Below, one piece after another: positions 18,517 to 27,816 of a stretch of DNA of 37,901 bases. The DNA lies in contig NZ_VOLS01000042.1 in assembly GCF_007954265.1 (NCBI RefSeq), positions 1 to 37,901 on the forward strand. The letters run 5' to 3'. Every line of letters starts with the position of its first letter. Within the stretch, counting starts at the first letter, position 1. Source of the DNA: Colwellia sp. C1TZA3 (GTDB lineage: Bacteria; Pseudomonadota; Gammaproteobacteria; Enterobacterales; Alteromonadaceae). The notes beneath the pieces were generated by a model. It worked only from the letters and a program-made list of their open reading frames with translations, made no database searches and had not been told where the DNA came from. Made by a program: the position numbers and the translations under genes.

Positions 18517-19062
18517 TTAAGATTTTATTTTAGCCATTTTGTAGAGATAAACCGGTGATTTATAGAAATCATCTAGCGGTATTATTTTTTCAGGCTGGCA
18601 TGATGGTAAAGCAAAATTATTGCTGATCAGAAAATCTACGTTGGGTTGTTCATGCAGTAATTTATGCTTGATTTTGCTCATTGCCTGCGGATATAAATAA
18701 CAAACAATTACCGCTGCAGCTGGAAAGTTTACCTGATAAAAATTTTGTCGATACAAGGTAAGATTATTTAAACGCCATATTTTTTTAAGTAATGTTGAGA
18801 TCAGCCAAGGCAATAAAGACATTTCATAACCAATAATTTGCCTTTGGGGTTTGCACTTTGCCATCGGTATCACAAAGTTACCCCAACCACTGCCAAAATC
18901 AATAACAGGTCCAGTACCGGTTTCATCAACTAGTGCTAGCATTGCCTGATAGGCTTTTTTTGAACTTGGCATTGGCGATATCCCCAATTTTATCGTGCTG
19001 TATATCAAAGACATAGCAATAAATGCTATAGCGATTAACAGCAAGACATCAAAAATTATCAA
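18517..19062 (-). CDS. Membrane-anchored class I SAM-dependent methyltransferase-like protein
   Basis: A 181-residue product with one N-terminal membrane segment (about 4-24), then a short Rossmann-type methyltransferase. Motif I is VIDFGSGWGNFVIPMA (about 53-68), with an acidic-end strand IIGYEMS and a later strand AAAVIVCYLYPQAM. The fold suggests S-adenosylmethionine binding; the substrate is unknown. It is shorter than most members, with no clear substrate domain. It is transcribed convergently with mutM, and the ~105 bases between contain imperfect inverted repeats that may end both transcripts. Confidence 0.65.
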   Translation of the reverse strand: MIIFDVLLLIAIAFIAMSLIYSTIKLGISPMPSSKKAYQAMLALVDETGTGPVIDFGSGWGNFVIPMAKCKPQRQIIGYEMSLLPWLISTLLKKIWRLNNLTLYRQNFYQVNFPAAAVIVCYLYPQAMSKIKHKLLHEQPNVDFLISNNFALPSCQPEKIIPLDDFYKSPVYLYKMAKIKS

Positions 19063-19618
19063 AGATTAATTCCACAACAGGTGAGTATAACTATTTTTAA
19101 CCATACGTTAACCATGATTTTTTGCTTATGCAATGCCTTTTGCTGGTTTTGCTTGGAGAATCATTGAGATAATGTTAAATAAAATCAACAAGCAAATAAA
19201 CACAATTAAAGCTGCCTAAAACAGAGTACTGTAATTTTGAGCCAATAAACCAAGCTAATTGTTTGGATTTAAAAGAAAATTAATACCAACACCTGTTAAT
19301 TCGCTCATGATAAAAGCTCATGTGACTAGCAATACTTTACAAAAAATGAAGTGTTTCATAAAGTATTGCCATTCAAAAGCTATTTACTCACTTTCATTCA
19401 CTGTACAATAGCGTTTTACATAGTATGGTTATACTGATTTTGGCACCTGTACTTTTAACACCTGTAAAGTGAACGCCATTAATAAAATCAGATAATCCGG
19501 TAAGAGATAAGTAAACTGAGCTGTCAATAATCGCTGAAGTTTCGTCATTAAAATGATAATTCAATGCATATGACAGGTTTTACAAAACTCTTATTCAAAT
19601 ATCAGGTTAAATAATTTA
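19063..19618. other. Gene-free gap with one long inverted repeat
   Basis: No reading frame with recognisable features is seen. Within it, GCAATACTTTA (19329-19339) and TAAAGTATTGC (19359-19369) form a perfect 11-bp stem around a 19-base loop. An ATACCAACA at about 19285 recalls the MITE-like ends but has no partner. Confidence 0.4.
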
Positions 19619-19942
19619 ATGAAATCTTATGAAAATATTGCCGACTTAATTGAAAACCTAACTCTAGAAGTTAACGCAATTAACAATGAAATTACTACCT
19701 TGCAAACAGAGCCACAGAGCTTTAATGAACAAATTATTTTTCAATATATTGCGACAGGTAGTACCGGTAAAACAAAAGATTTTGTGCGCTCGTTAGGGGT
19801 AAAGTCTGAGCGTGGTTCGCTATTCTCTTCCGGAGATGTCAGCAAGTTAATAAAAGCGGGCAGCGATGATATTTCACCTGAATTACTTGCTATAGCGCGA
19901 AAGGTCGCTAATATGAAAAATAAAAACGGTAAGCTACGTTAA
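19619..19942 (+). CDS. Hypothetical protein, small and soluble
   Basis: I do not recognise this 107-residue protein. It opens with a probable helical or coiled-coil stretch (about 3-33, IADLIENLTLEVNAINNEIT), then a more compact part with a Gly-Ser-Thr-Gly segment (YIATGSTGKTKDFVRSLGV) and a basic C terminus (MKNKNGKLR). There is no signal peptide or membrane segment. The ATG follows an AT-rich stretch with little ribosome-site signal. It lies about 105 bases before a cold-shock gene on the same strand; co-transcription is possible but untested. Confidence 0.5.
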   Translation: MKSYENIADLIENLTLEVNAINNEITTLQTEPQSFNEQIIFQYIATGSTGKTKDFVRSLGVKSERGSLFSSGDVSKLIKAGSDDISPELLAIARKVANMKNKNGKLR

Positions 19943-20048
19943 TCAGCAAACTGTTTTCGCTAAAGTAGCGCAAATAATTTTAAGTTCTGATTTGTAATGG
20001 TGATAGCAAGTCAGAATTATATTTTTCACCGAAGACAAAGAGAATAAT

Positions 20049-20255
20049 ATGAGCAAAGGTATAGTTAAGTGGTTTAATGCAGATAAAGGTTTCGGCTTTA
20101 TTACTCCAGAAGATGGCAGCAAAGATTTATTTGTTCATCATTCAGAGATCCAATCTGGTGGTGAATACGCAACATTGGCCGACGGCCAAGCTGTTGAATT
20201 TGAAGTTGGCCAAGGTCAAAAAGGTCCATGTGCAAATAAAGTAGTTGCTGTTTAA
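20049..20255 (+). CDS. Cold-shock domain protein (CspA family)
   Basis: A 68-residue single cold-shock domain covering the whole protein. The RNA-binding motifs are KGFGFI (RNP1) and DLFVHHSEI (RNP2), preceded by the usual [11 protein letters not shown]. Members bind single-stranded RNA and DNA and act as RNA chaperones. The length is standard. The leader to the preceding gene is only ~105 bases, shorter than the long thermosensor leader of E. coli cspA, so whether it is cold-induced cannot be told. A strong hairpin lies downstream at 20391-20425. Confidence 0.95.
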   Translation: MSKGIVKWFNADKGFGFITPEDGSKDLFVHHSEIQSGGEYATLADGQAVEFEVGQGQKGPCANKVVAV

Positions 20256-20390
20256 GCGCTAGCACATAAGTAACCTGAGCTACGAATAAGCCAATTACCT
20301 GATTTCGATATAACGTTGTTATTGGGCATAAAGTTAATTCATATACTTATATTTTAAGTATTTATGAAACACTTATTCAAGCGTCAAGTT

Positions 20391-20425
20391 AAATAAGCGG
20401 GTGCGTAATACGTACTCGCTTATTT
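20391..20425 (+). terminator. Hairpin downstream of the cold-shock gene
   Basis: AAATAAGCG...CGCTTATTT forms a stem of 9 or more pairs with further internal pairing (CGTAATACG), followed by an AT-rich tail. It starts about 135 bases after the cold-shock stop codon. The rest of 20256-20630 shows no gene. Confidence 0.55.
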
Positions 20426-20630
20426 ATATTTATTAATTGAAAATCTAGCCTTAATTGCCCTTTCATTTCCCCTGTTACTTCCCCCTATTACTGACAAAAT
20501 AAGCATAGTGCCTTTTATCGGGTAATGGCTGTTTTAATCAATCGATAAGTATATTGCTCTCAAAAATAGCAAATAAGCGACTATATTCAGTTGCCTGCAT
20601 GACAATAAACAACAGAGCGTAATATTGTGC

Positions 20631-21155
<525 letters not shown>

Positions 21156-21200
21156 TTATTGTAATTGTTGAGGCCGCTAATTTCAAAGTAATCAAATAAA

Positions 21201-21584
21201 TTAAGTTACACCTTGGTGTTTTAACTGCTCTAACATTACACTCATTTGATCATTAATCATATTTAACGCTTTATATGAGCGGATCATGACTTTAAACTCA
21301 GTAATTTTCCCCTGCTCATTCCACCTAATCATATCAATACCGTTGATATATACCCGCTCCACTTCAAGATGCTTAATGAAAACTCTAGCACAGCTGAATT
21401 CTTGCCAGTAAACTCTCGGTCATAATTGAAGCTACCATTTAAAAAAGTATGAAACGCGGCGGTTAAGTACATGCTGACCATTTTCTTGCCTTTTATCGGG
21501 GTATGAACAACCGGTGAAAATAGCCTAACGTCGTCAGCAAGCAAGCAAGGTAGCAATATGACCAACGGTTTGATTTTTTATCAT
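21201..21584 (-). pseudogene. Frameshifted SnoaL/NTF2-like protein
   Basis: Three minus-strand frames join into one SnoaL/NTF2-like fold: MIKNQTVGHIATLLA, then DDVRLFSPVVHTPIKGKK and MVSMYLTAAFHTF with YDREFTGKNSAVLEF, then FIKHLEVERVYINGIDMI and RWNEQGKITEFKVMIRS. The first break coincides with three tandem TTGC units (21538-21552 region); removing one restores the frame. The second is at a run of four T where five would keep the frame. Both are typical slippage sites, so recent inactivation or assembly error are both possible. It lies divergent to the TetR gene, whose target it may have been. Confidence 0.6.
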
Positions 21585-21777
21585 AGTGTGCCAATCGTTA
21601 AGCATATTTATTATTGCTTTAGATTAGTTTTTATTCACTGTATGCTACGATGCAACTAAATCTGACAGGCGTTAACATTAAGCTTACTTAAAGTATTTAC
21701 TCAAAATGCTTTAATCTTCGCTGATTTTGATAGTATGATGGAAAAATATTTAACAACAAATACAAGAAGTAGTATCG

Positions 21778-22434
21778 ATGAAAACTCGGGATAAAATAAT
21801 TCAAGCCAGTATTGTCTTATTTAATGAACAAGGTGAGCGAAATGTTACCACCAATCATATTGCCGCTGATCTTGGTATCAGCCCCGGTAATCTTTATTAC
21901 CACTTTCGTAACAAAGAAGACATCATACTTTCTATCTATGAAGAGTATGCGCGCAATCTTTTAATAGAAACCATGCCGGAAGTTAACCCTGAAGTAAAAC
22001 CACTTGATGCCATTATTTTATATATGGATGTAGTATTTCAGGCGATGATGAAGTTTCGTTTTTTTTATAGTAATTTACCGGTACTGTTAGCAAAAAATCC
22101 TTTATTACACGATAAATACGTTGAAGTACAAGGCTTTATTGCACAACGCGTAAGTGAATTGTTACTGTCATTGCGTAACGCAAAAATGATGAATTTTTTA
22201 GATGAAGACCTGCCTGATATTGTCAGTATTTTACGTTTAGTAAATACTTTTTGGCTCAGTTTTTATCAAACACAGAACAACGATAACGAAATTAATGACG
22301 CGGTGTTCTATCAAGGGGTATTGAAAATATTAGTAATAATTCAGCCTTACATTAGCGATGAAGCTAAGGATGAATTTTTAGAAGCTCGTTCTATGTATCG
22401 TCAACGCTGTCAAAATAGCTTAGATGCTGCTTAA
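21778..22434 (+). CDS. TetR/AcrR-family transcriptional regulator
   Basis: A 218-residue protein with an N-terminal TetR helix-turn-helix (about 3-50): RDKIIQASIVLFNEQGER, then NHIAADLGISPGNLYYHFRN and KEDII. The C-terminal ligand and dimer part (about 60-210) is helical, with no motif that identifies the ligand. TetR proteins are usually repressors released by a small molecule. The divergent neighbour is the broken SnoaL-like gene, about 195 bases away. No obvious palindromic operator stands out between them. The downstream gap holds a MITE-like element. Confidence 0.9.
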   Translation: MKTRDKIIQASIVLFNEQGERNVTTNHIAADLGISPGNLYYHFRNKEDIILSIYEEYARNLLIETMPEVNPEVKPLDAIILYMDVVFQAMMKFRFFYSNLPVLLAKNPLLHDKYVEVQGFIAQRVSELLLSLRNAKMMNFLDEDLPDIVSILRLVNTFWLSFYQTQNNDNEINDAVFYQGVLKILVIIQPYISDEAKDEFLEARSMYRQRCQNSLDAA

Positions 22435-22481
22435 GTAATCTATAAGTACAGCATAAACATTGAGTAAATAACTAAAAGTAC

Positions 22482-22695
22482 TTATACCAATCTCATTAAT
22501 TATCTGATCATTTCCACTAGTTAAAACAACCCACTACGGCGTTATTTATTTACTCAGTATCGCTGCATGGATGCCGCTTATTAGACCATGCAGGCGCCTA
22601 TTGTCCTGAACAACGAGTTATTAAAATAAATGCCTTATGTTTGGTTGTTTCCCCTGCGTATAAAGTAGACCACCTAATTAATGAAATTGGTATTA
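22482..22695. repeat. MITE-like element, longer variant
   Basis: The ends TTATACCAATCTCATTAATT and AATTAATGAAATTGGTATTA are inverted repeats over about 20 bases. The 214-base interior, including GCATGGATGCCGCTTATTAG and ACCATGCAGGCGCC, differs from the other copies, so this is a related but distinct subtype. It fills most of the gap between tetR and kdkA. Confidence 0.7.
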
Positions 22696-22752
22696 TTCAA
22701 AGTAATAACTGCAACGACTAGCACACCTCAGTTATAGTCAGCGCTTAAATTT

Positions 22753-23508
22753 TTAAGACTGGTAGCCGTTTAATAGTGCTTGCCAGTTTTTTTCGCGCCA
22801 TTGAAAATTTGTTATTCTGTGACTTTCTTTGCGAAACGATCTTAGTAATCTAGCCATATTTTCTGCTGGCCATTTAGTCTGCTGTTTGCGCTGTTCACCT
22901 TGGTCAAAATCGATTAACCACACCTGACCATTGTCATCAATTAGAATGTTATGAGCATTTAAATCATGATGATAAATACCTTGCTGATGAAAAGCCTTAA
23001 TGACCTTACCTATTTTTTGCCAAAGTAAGTCATTGATTGCATGCTTACTGAGTAAGCCGACCAAATCACTGGCATTTTCAATCCGTGATGACAATAAATC
23101 AGCACGATAAAACCAGCCGCTTTTAATCACCCGAAACGCAATAGGTTTTGGCGCGGGTAAGCCTAATGATCGCATGGATTTGAGCAAAGCAAACTCGCGA
23201 GCCGCGCGAGTATTTGCCATGCCGGTATATAAATATTGATCGTTAATGACTTTGCCAATTAAACCGCCGCGATAGTAATGTCGCAACACCCAGTTTTGTA
23301 CCGTACTTATAGCGTCTTCAGTGGCAATAAACCAAGTAGTGCCACGACCTTGAGCACTACCAACAATGGCACTTTTTGCTTGCCAATAATCACTATTGAG
23401 CATTTCAGGCACAAAAGTGCTGATTTCATCACTGTCGTATCGACAATAAACACGGCCTTGTTGAAAAATTTTTTCGAGACAAGGTTTTACAATTGCGGGC
23501 TGGTTCAA
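22753..23508 (-). CDS. kdkA: 3-deoxy-D-manno-octulosonic acid (Kdo) kinase
   Basis: Phosphorylates the Kdo residue of lipopolysaccharide inner core at O-4, on the cytoplasmic face of the inner membrane. The 251-residue protein has the compact protein-kinase-like fold of the family. RHYYRGGLIGKVINDQYLY is near residue 75-95, and the catalytic loop is HHDLNAHNILI (about 181), with metal-binding DFDQGE (about 199) and closing LLRSFRK. The length is normal. It diverges from the GT9 gene with only 48 bases between the two starts, and waaA lies 3 kb away. Together they form an inner-core LPS group. Confidence 0.9.
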   Translation of the reverse strand: MNQPAIVKPCLEKIFQQGRVYCRYDSDEISTFVPEMLNSDYWQAKSAIVGSAQGRGTTWFIATEDAISTVQNWVLRHYYRGGLIGKVINDQYLYTGMANTRAAREFALLKSMRSLGLPAPKPIAFRVIKSGWFYRADLLSSRIENASDLVGLLSKHAINDLLWQKIGKVIKAFHQQGIYHHDLNAHNILIDDNGQVWLIDFDQGEQRKQQTKWPAENMARLLRSFRKESHRITNFQWREKNWQALLNGYQS

Positions 23509-23556
23509 GATAATAGGCCTATATTATATTTCTGCTCCTATTGTGGTGAATCCTTT

Positions 23557-24645
23557 ATGCTGGGTCAATTATCTGCTCCGAAAAATTTATGTTTATTGCG
23601 ATTATCTGCTATTGGTGACGTATGTCATGCGGTTGCTATGGTGCAAAATATTCAGCGACAATGGCCAGCAACCAAAATAACTTGGGTAATAGGCAAGATT
23701 GAAGCGAGCTTATTACAAGATATGCTTGGCGTTGAATTTGTTATTTTTGATAAACGTGCCGGCCTAAAAGGCTACCGTGATTTAAGGCAAAACCTTAAAG
23801 GCCAGAAGTTTGATGTCTTGCTGCATATGCAGGTGGCATTGCGCGCTAGTATTGCCAGCCTATGTATTGCAGCCAAGGTAAAAATTGGCTTTGATAACCA
23901 ACGCGCAAAAGAGGGCCAGTGGCTATTCACCAATAAAAAAATAGCGCCACAAAATCAGCCCCATGTCTTAGACGGTTTTATGGGCTTTGCCAAAGCGCTA
24001 GGTTTGGAAGTTACTGCGCCGTTATGGCAAATGCCGTTAACAGATGATATTCAGTTATGGGCTAGTGAAAAGCTCAGTGCCGCGAATACCGCCGACAAAC
24101 CGATTGCCATTATTTGCCCTGCAGCCAGTAAAGCAGAACGTAATTGGCATACTGAAGGATACTCACAAATAGCCAAGCATTTAAGCCTTTGTGGTTTTAA
24201 AGTGGTGATCTGTGGTGGCCCAACCACAATGGAAAAATTACTTGCTGAGGCTATCATTAGTCGCAGTGACTTTAGCCAGGGTGAAAATGAAATACAGAAT
24301 TTGGTTGGTCAAACTAGCTTAAAACAATTATTAGCCGTATTAAAAATTGCTCACCTTGTAGTTGCACCCGATACTGGCCCGGCTCATATGGCGGTGACGG
24401 TTGAAACACCGGTCGTAGGTTTGTACGCCCACAGCAATCCCAAGCGCACAGGTCCTTACTTGTATCCACAATACGTTGTCAGTGCTTATGCCTCAGCAAT
24501 AAAGTTACAATATAAACAAAGCGTTGAAGAACTACCTTGGGGTACCCGTGCTAAAGGTAAAGATTTAATGATGCAAATCAGCATTACTCAAGTAAAGAAA
24601 ACGATTGATCGCGTTATTGATGATAACTATCCAGAATTAGGCTAG
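23557..24645 (+). CDS. Glycosyltransferase family 9 protein (heptosyltransferase-like)
   Basis: The product, 362 residues from the ATG at 23557, is a GT-B fold heptosyltransferase-type enzyme. The N-terminal LLRLSAIGDVCHAVAMVQNI is the GT9 nucleotide-sugar signature; later come KIGFDNQRAKEGQWLFT, CPAASKAERNWH and the C-terminal VAPDTGPAHMAVTVETPVVG. The likely role is adding heptose or another sugar to the LPS inner core from the cytoplasmic side. An upstream extension in frame to 23278 exists but overlaps kdkA and has no homologous look, so the shorter start with GGTGAA upstream is preferred. The sugar specificity is not readable. Confidence 0.88.
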   Translation: MLGQLSAPKNLCLLRLSAIGDVCHAVAMVQNIQRQWPATKITWVIGKIEASLLQDMLGVEFVIFDKRAGLKGYRDLRQNLKGQKFDVLLHMQVALRASIASLCIAAKVKIGFDNQRAKEGQWLFTNKKIAPQNQPHVLDGFMGFAKALGLEVTAPLWQMPLTDDIQLWASEKLSAANTADKPIAIICPAASKAERNWHTEGYSQIAKHLSLCGFKVVICGGPTTMEKLLAEAIISRSDFSQGENEIQNLVGQTSLKQLLAVLKIAHLVVAPDTGPAHMAVTVETPVVGLYAHSNPKRTGPYLYPQYVVSAYASAIKLQYKQSVEELPWGTRAKGKDLMMQISITQVKKTIDRVIDDNYPELG

Positions 24646-24664
24646 TCAGAAGGAAGAAGTCTGC

Positions 24665-25108
24665 GTGAAAAAATATGTTACCGGTTTTTTGTTCTCTAAA
24701 AACGCGAGTCATCTGGTCTTAATAAAAAAAATAAACCCGTCATGGCAGTGTGGTTTATTTAACGGTGTTGGCGGCAAGATTGAAGCTAATGAGTTATCCA
24801 TTGATGCTATGGTCAGAGAATTTATTGAGGAAACGGGTGTTACCATCCATGAAGCCGATTGGACCTGTTATGCAAAAATATACCGCCCCCATTGCTATGA
24901 TGTAGACGTATACTTTGCACATTCTGATCTGGCTTTTAGTGCTAAAACCATTGAACAAGAACAGGTACATATTATCAAACTGAGTGAATTACCAAGCAAT
25001 ATTATTCCAAACTTACGCTGGTTAATTCCATTAGCTTTGGATAAACAAGCGGATTTTTCAACACCGGTGTTATTACAAGAAGTCGCACAAGCGCGGACTA
25101 CAGCCTAA
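24665..25108 (+). CDS. NUDIX hydrolase
   Basis: A 147-residue protein with a clear Nudix box (about 38-61): GGKIEANELSIDAMVREFIE followed by ETGV, holding the metal-binding REFIEE core. NUDIX enzymes hydrolyse nucleoside diphosphates linked to other groups; the substrate is not identifiable. The start is a GTG at 24665, 19 bases after the GT9 stop, with GAAGGAAGAAG upstream, so co-transcription with the GT9 gene is likely. No other domains are present. Confidence 0.85.
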   Translation: MKKYVTGFLFSKNASHLVLIKKINPSWQCGLFNGVGGKIEANELSIDAMVREFIEETGVTIHEADWTCYAKIYRPHCYDVDVYFAHSDLAFSAKTIEQEQVHIIKLSELPSNIIPNLRWLIPLALDKQADFSTPVLLQEVAQARTTA

Positions 25109-25177
25109 TGCTTAATTAGTCAGGCTAACCTGCTAGTCACCATGCTAAATTGATAACCAACAAAACAAGAAAATGTC

Positions 25178-25777
25178 ATGAAAAGTAGAAAGTTGCATAG
25201 GCTCATTGGGCTGATTTTAGTGTTACCCATGTTAGGTTGGACGCTGACCGGATTAGTGTTTTTTATTAAACCCGGCTATCAGGGGGCTTATGAACAATTA
25301 TCCGTAAAACATCACCCTTTGAGTCAAGTGTTAAGCGTTATACCAAAGAAAAACTGGCAAGAAGTGAGGTTGGTTAACACTGTTTTAGGGACTCATCTGT
25401 TGGTAAAATCTAGCCATAAAGTTGAGCATTTAGACCCAGTATCACTACTCGAAAAACCCGTGCCAACAAGCTTACAATTTACCACACTATTAAATGATGC
25501 CTTTAGCGATAATAAAACGCGTTATGGCACTATTGAAAGTGTTAATGGTTTATCGGCACAAACGAACACAGGCGTGAAGGTAACGCTTGATTGGCAGACC
25601 CTAAAATTGAGCCAAACCGGGCAAGACACCCAATTAATTAACTTACTATACCAAATACATTATTTGCAATGGACACCGTTCAAAGGAATAAACCAAGTGT
25701 TAGGTATATTCGGTCTACTCTTGTTAATTTCGCTCACTGTTTTAGGGGTTAGGCTTTATATTAAGCAGCGCTCTTAA
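25178..25777 (+). CDS. PepSY-type membrane protein
   Basis: A 199-residue protein with a membrane helix at the start (about 6-30, RLIGLILVLPMLGWTLTGLV) and another near the end (about 173-193). Between them is a periplasmic part with a PepSY-like motif (YGTIESVNGLSAQT ... VTLDWQTLKLSQTG) and the stretch LLYQIHYLQW, as in PepSY-associated membrane proteins. Some relatives carry iron or heme reduction functions; no such site is evident here. It is 69 bases after the NUDIX gene, same strand, and convergent with waaA. Confidence 0.65.
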   Translation: MKSRKLHRLIGLILVLPMLGWTLTGLVFFIKPGYQGAYEQLSVKHHPLSQVLSVIPKKNWQEVRLVNTVLGTHLLVKSSHKVEHLDPVSLLEKPVPTSLQFTTLLNDAFSDNKTRYGTIESVNGLSAQTNTGVKVTLDWQTLKLSQTGQDTQLINLLYQIHYLQWTPFKGINQVLGIFGLLLLISLTVLGVRLYIKQRS

Positions 25778-25782
25778 TCTAA

Positions 25783-25804
25783 GCCTTAACGCTCAGGTTA
25801 AGGC
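25783..25804. terminator. Shared terminator hairpin between convergent PepSY gene and waaA
   Basis: GCCTTAAC and GTTAAGGC form a perfect 8-bp stem with a six-base loop in the 29-base gap between the two stop codons. It is symmetrical, so it can serve both strands. Confidence 0.6.
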
Positions 25805-25806
25805 AT

Positions 25807-27099
25807 TTATGATTTTAGTAAGGTCTGCAGTGCGATTAAAGACTGTGCTGTTGCGCCTTGGTTTGCCTGTACCACTTTATAGCTATTCCTGCCGAGTGCT
25901 TGTGCGCTAGCTGCGTCAATCAGCAAGCGCAGTACCGCTTGCGCTAAAGCTTGTGCCATCGCTTCATTGTCGTTAAGTTGCACTATGCCCTGTGCTGAAG
26001 TTAGTTGCGCTAAAATCTCTTTAAAGTTACTCATATTTGGGCCAACAATAACTGGCTTTTGAAATAATGCCGGCTCTAATGGGTTGTGACCGCCTATATC
26101 ACTAAAGCTACCCCCCATAGTAACTACGTCAGCTAATGCACATGCGGCGAGTAGTTCACCTAAAGTATCAATAATCCAGACATTAGTATTGAGTGTTACA
26201 GGCTGTTTTTGGCTGCGCCTAAGCACCTGATTACCGGCGTCTTCTGCGAGTTTAACCACTTGTTCAAAGCGCTCAGGGTGTCGCGGCACAATAATCAGTA
26301 AGGTGTTACTATCTTGCTGTTTTACTTGCTCAAAGGCCTTTAATGCCAGTGTTTCATCACCAGGATGTGTACTTGCTATTAACCAAATTTTACGCTCAGC
26401 TGCCAATAAAGCGCTTAACGCGTGTTGTTTAGCCGCTACAGCATTATTTAACGAAATATCAAATTTTAAGTTACCTGATAACGCGCACGTCGCCGTGTTT
26501 GCCCCCATCGCCAAATAATTATCTTGATTGACTTGGCTTTGAGTTAATATTTTGTCAAAACGACGAATAGTTGGCCTGATCAACCAAGCGATTTTTTTAT
26601 AGCTGCGCATCGATTTATCAGATAATCGGCCGTTGATTAACATCAGTTTGATATCATTATTTTCGCACTGAGCAATTAAGTTTGGCCATAACTCAGTTTC
26701 CATAAAAATCATTATTTTAGGCTTTAAGTGTTTTAAAAATAAAGTAGTAGAAAAAATATTGTCGAGCGGTAAATAACAATGTTGTACTTTATCGCCAAAT
26801 AATTTTTGCACTTGTGCTGAGCCAGTAGGTGTAAAAGTAGTTACTGTGATGGCCACTTGGGGATAGTTGCTCAGCAGTTTGGAGATAAAAGGTTGTAAGG
26901 CGATAACTTCACCCACACTGGCCGCATGAACAACAATGCCGTTGGGCTGGAGATTTTTTGCCAGCAACCCCAAGCGTTCAGGTAATCGTTGTCGATAAGC
27001 TTGATGACTTATCGAGCGCAGCAGTAACACCAGCAAAAGTAGTGGTGTTAAGATAAGAAATAATAATCGGTATAAAACTAAAGCGAGAGTAAAACGCAC
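25807..27099 (-). CDS. waaA: Kdo transferase (3-deoxy-D-manno-octulosonic acid transferase)
   Basis: Attaches Kdo from CMP-Kdo to lipid IV(A), the first step of LPS core assembly, at the cytoplasmic face of the inner membrane. The 430-residue product has an N-terminal membrane helix (about 3-28), then VVHAASVGEVIALQPFI, VTTFTPTGSAQVQKLFG, the segment ETELWPNLI, and the C-terminal GT-B donor site MGGSFSDIGGHNPLEPALFQ. The length is standard. It is transcribed alone, convergent with the PepSY gene, and about 110 bases from the Lrp-family gene on the same strand. Confidence 0.95.
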   Translation of the reverse strand: MRFTLALVLYRLLFLILTPLLLLVLLLRSISHQAYRQRLPERLGLLAKNLQPNGIVVHAASVGEVIALQPFISKLLSNYPQVAITVTTFTPTGSAQVQKLFGDKVQHCYLPLDNIFSTTLFLKHLKPKIMIFMETELWPNLIAQCENNDIKLMLINGRLSDKSMRSYKKIAWLIRPTIRRFDKILTQSQVNQDNYLAMGANTATCALSGNLKFDISLNNAVAAKQHALSALLAAERKIWLIASTHPGDETLALKAFEQVKQQDSNTLLIIVPRHPERFEQVVKLAEDAGNQVLRRSQKQPVTLNTNVWIIDTLGELLAACALADVVTMGGSFSDIGGHNPLEPALFQKPVIVGPNMSNFKEILAQLTSAQGIVQLNDNEAMAQALAQAVLRLLIDAASAQALGRNSYKVVQANQGATAQSLIALQTLLKS

Positions 27100-27210
27100 T
27101 TAACCAGCTCAAAATCTGAAAATCAATATTGAACAGTATACCTAGCGCCTGCTGAACTTTCACTTTAATCTCGGTTTTGAGCTCATATTAATCTCAAGTA
27201 TAAACTCATA

Positions 27211-27639
27211 TTAACGTTTAAAAATAGTATCAAGAATAATCGATGAGTTAGTTCTGGCGACACCTTCAAGTGAACAGACCATATTGAGCACTTCACTTAA
27301 CTTTTCTAAGGTACTCGCTTGTATGGTCACCAATAAATCGTATTCACCACTAATGGAATATATGTGACTAATTTGATGAACTTTTCTTAAGGCTAAGCAG
27401 ATAGTTTTTCGCAAATTAGGGTTTACTTTTAAAGACACATTAGAAGAAATTAATTGGCTAGTGTATTCACTACCTAACACCACACTGTAAGCTTCAATAA
27501 CATGGTTGTTTTCAAGCTTATTCAGTCGGTTTTGTATCGCCGTTCTTGAAACACCGGTTGCTCTAGCCATGTCAGAAACACTGGCTCTAGCATTAAGCCG
27601 TAATATTGACAGTAGCTCTTCATCTTTTTCAGTTAACAA
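27211..27639 (-). CDS. Lrp/AsnC-family transcriptional regulator
   Basis: A 142-residue protein with an N-terminal winged helix-turn-helix (about 5-55, SILRLNARASVSDMARATGV and SRTAIQNRLNKLE) and a C-terminal RAM effector domain (about 65-140, ISHIYSISGEYDLLVTIQA). Such proteins sense amino acids and often control a divergent gene. It diverges from kbl-tdh, which Lrp controls in E. coli, and the 177-base gap holds a perfect inverted repeat. It is likely a local regulator of threonine degradation, responding perhaps to threonine, glycine or leucine; this is inference. Confidence 0.9.
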   Translation of the reverse strand: MLTEKDEELLSILRLNARASVSDMARATGVSRTAIQNRLNKLENNHVIEAYSVVLGSEYTSQLISSNVSLKVNPNLRKTICLALRKVHQISHIYSISGEYDLLVTIQASTLEKLSEVLNMVCSLEGVARTNSSIILDTIFKR

Positions 27640-27690
27640 TGGCTATTCCTAAAGTGGCAGAAAGCAAAAAAACAGCCATAATATTACACT

Positions 27691-27710
27691 TTGACATAGT
27701 TATATGTCAA
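27691..27710. promoter_or_regulatory. Palindrome in the lrp-like/kbl divergent region, candidate operator
   Basis: TTGACATA and TATGTCAA form a perfect 8-bp inverted repeat around GTTA. It lies about 52 bases upstream of the regulator start and about 107 bases upstream of kbl. A second GACA/TGTC-type imperfect symmetry occurs near 27728-27749. This fits binding of an Lrp/AsnC dimer array, but the arm is also a good -35 (TTGACA). Confidence 0.5.
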
Positions 27711-27816
27711 TTTGACTATAAAAAAAGACAAATTATTAAGTAATGTCACTTTTTTACACCATGGTCTGGGCGGATAATATGGCCATTGAAAGACTTTTAT
27801 TTTTTAAGGAATTAAT

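Noticed and set aside
19282-19300. TTAATACCAACACCTGTTAA, similar to one MITE end
   Set aside because: No matching opposite end or core within 250 bases.
23278-23556. N-terminal extension of the GT9 glycosyltransferase frame
   Set aside because: It overlaps kdkA on the opposite strand and precedes the conserved GT9 start motif; the ATG at 23557 with a ribosome site is better.
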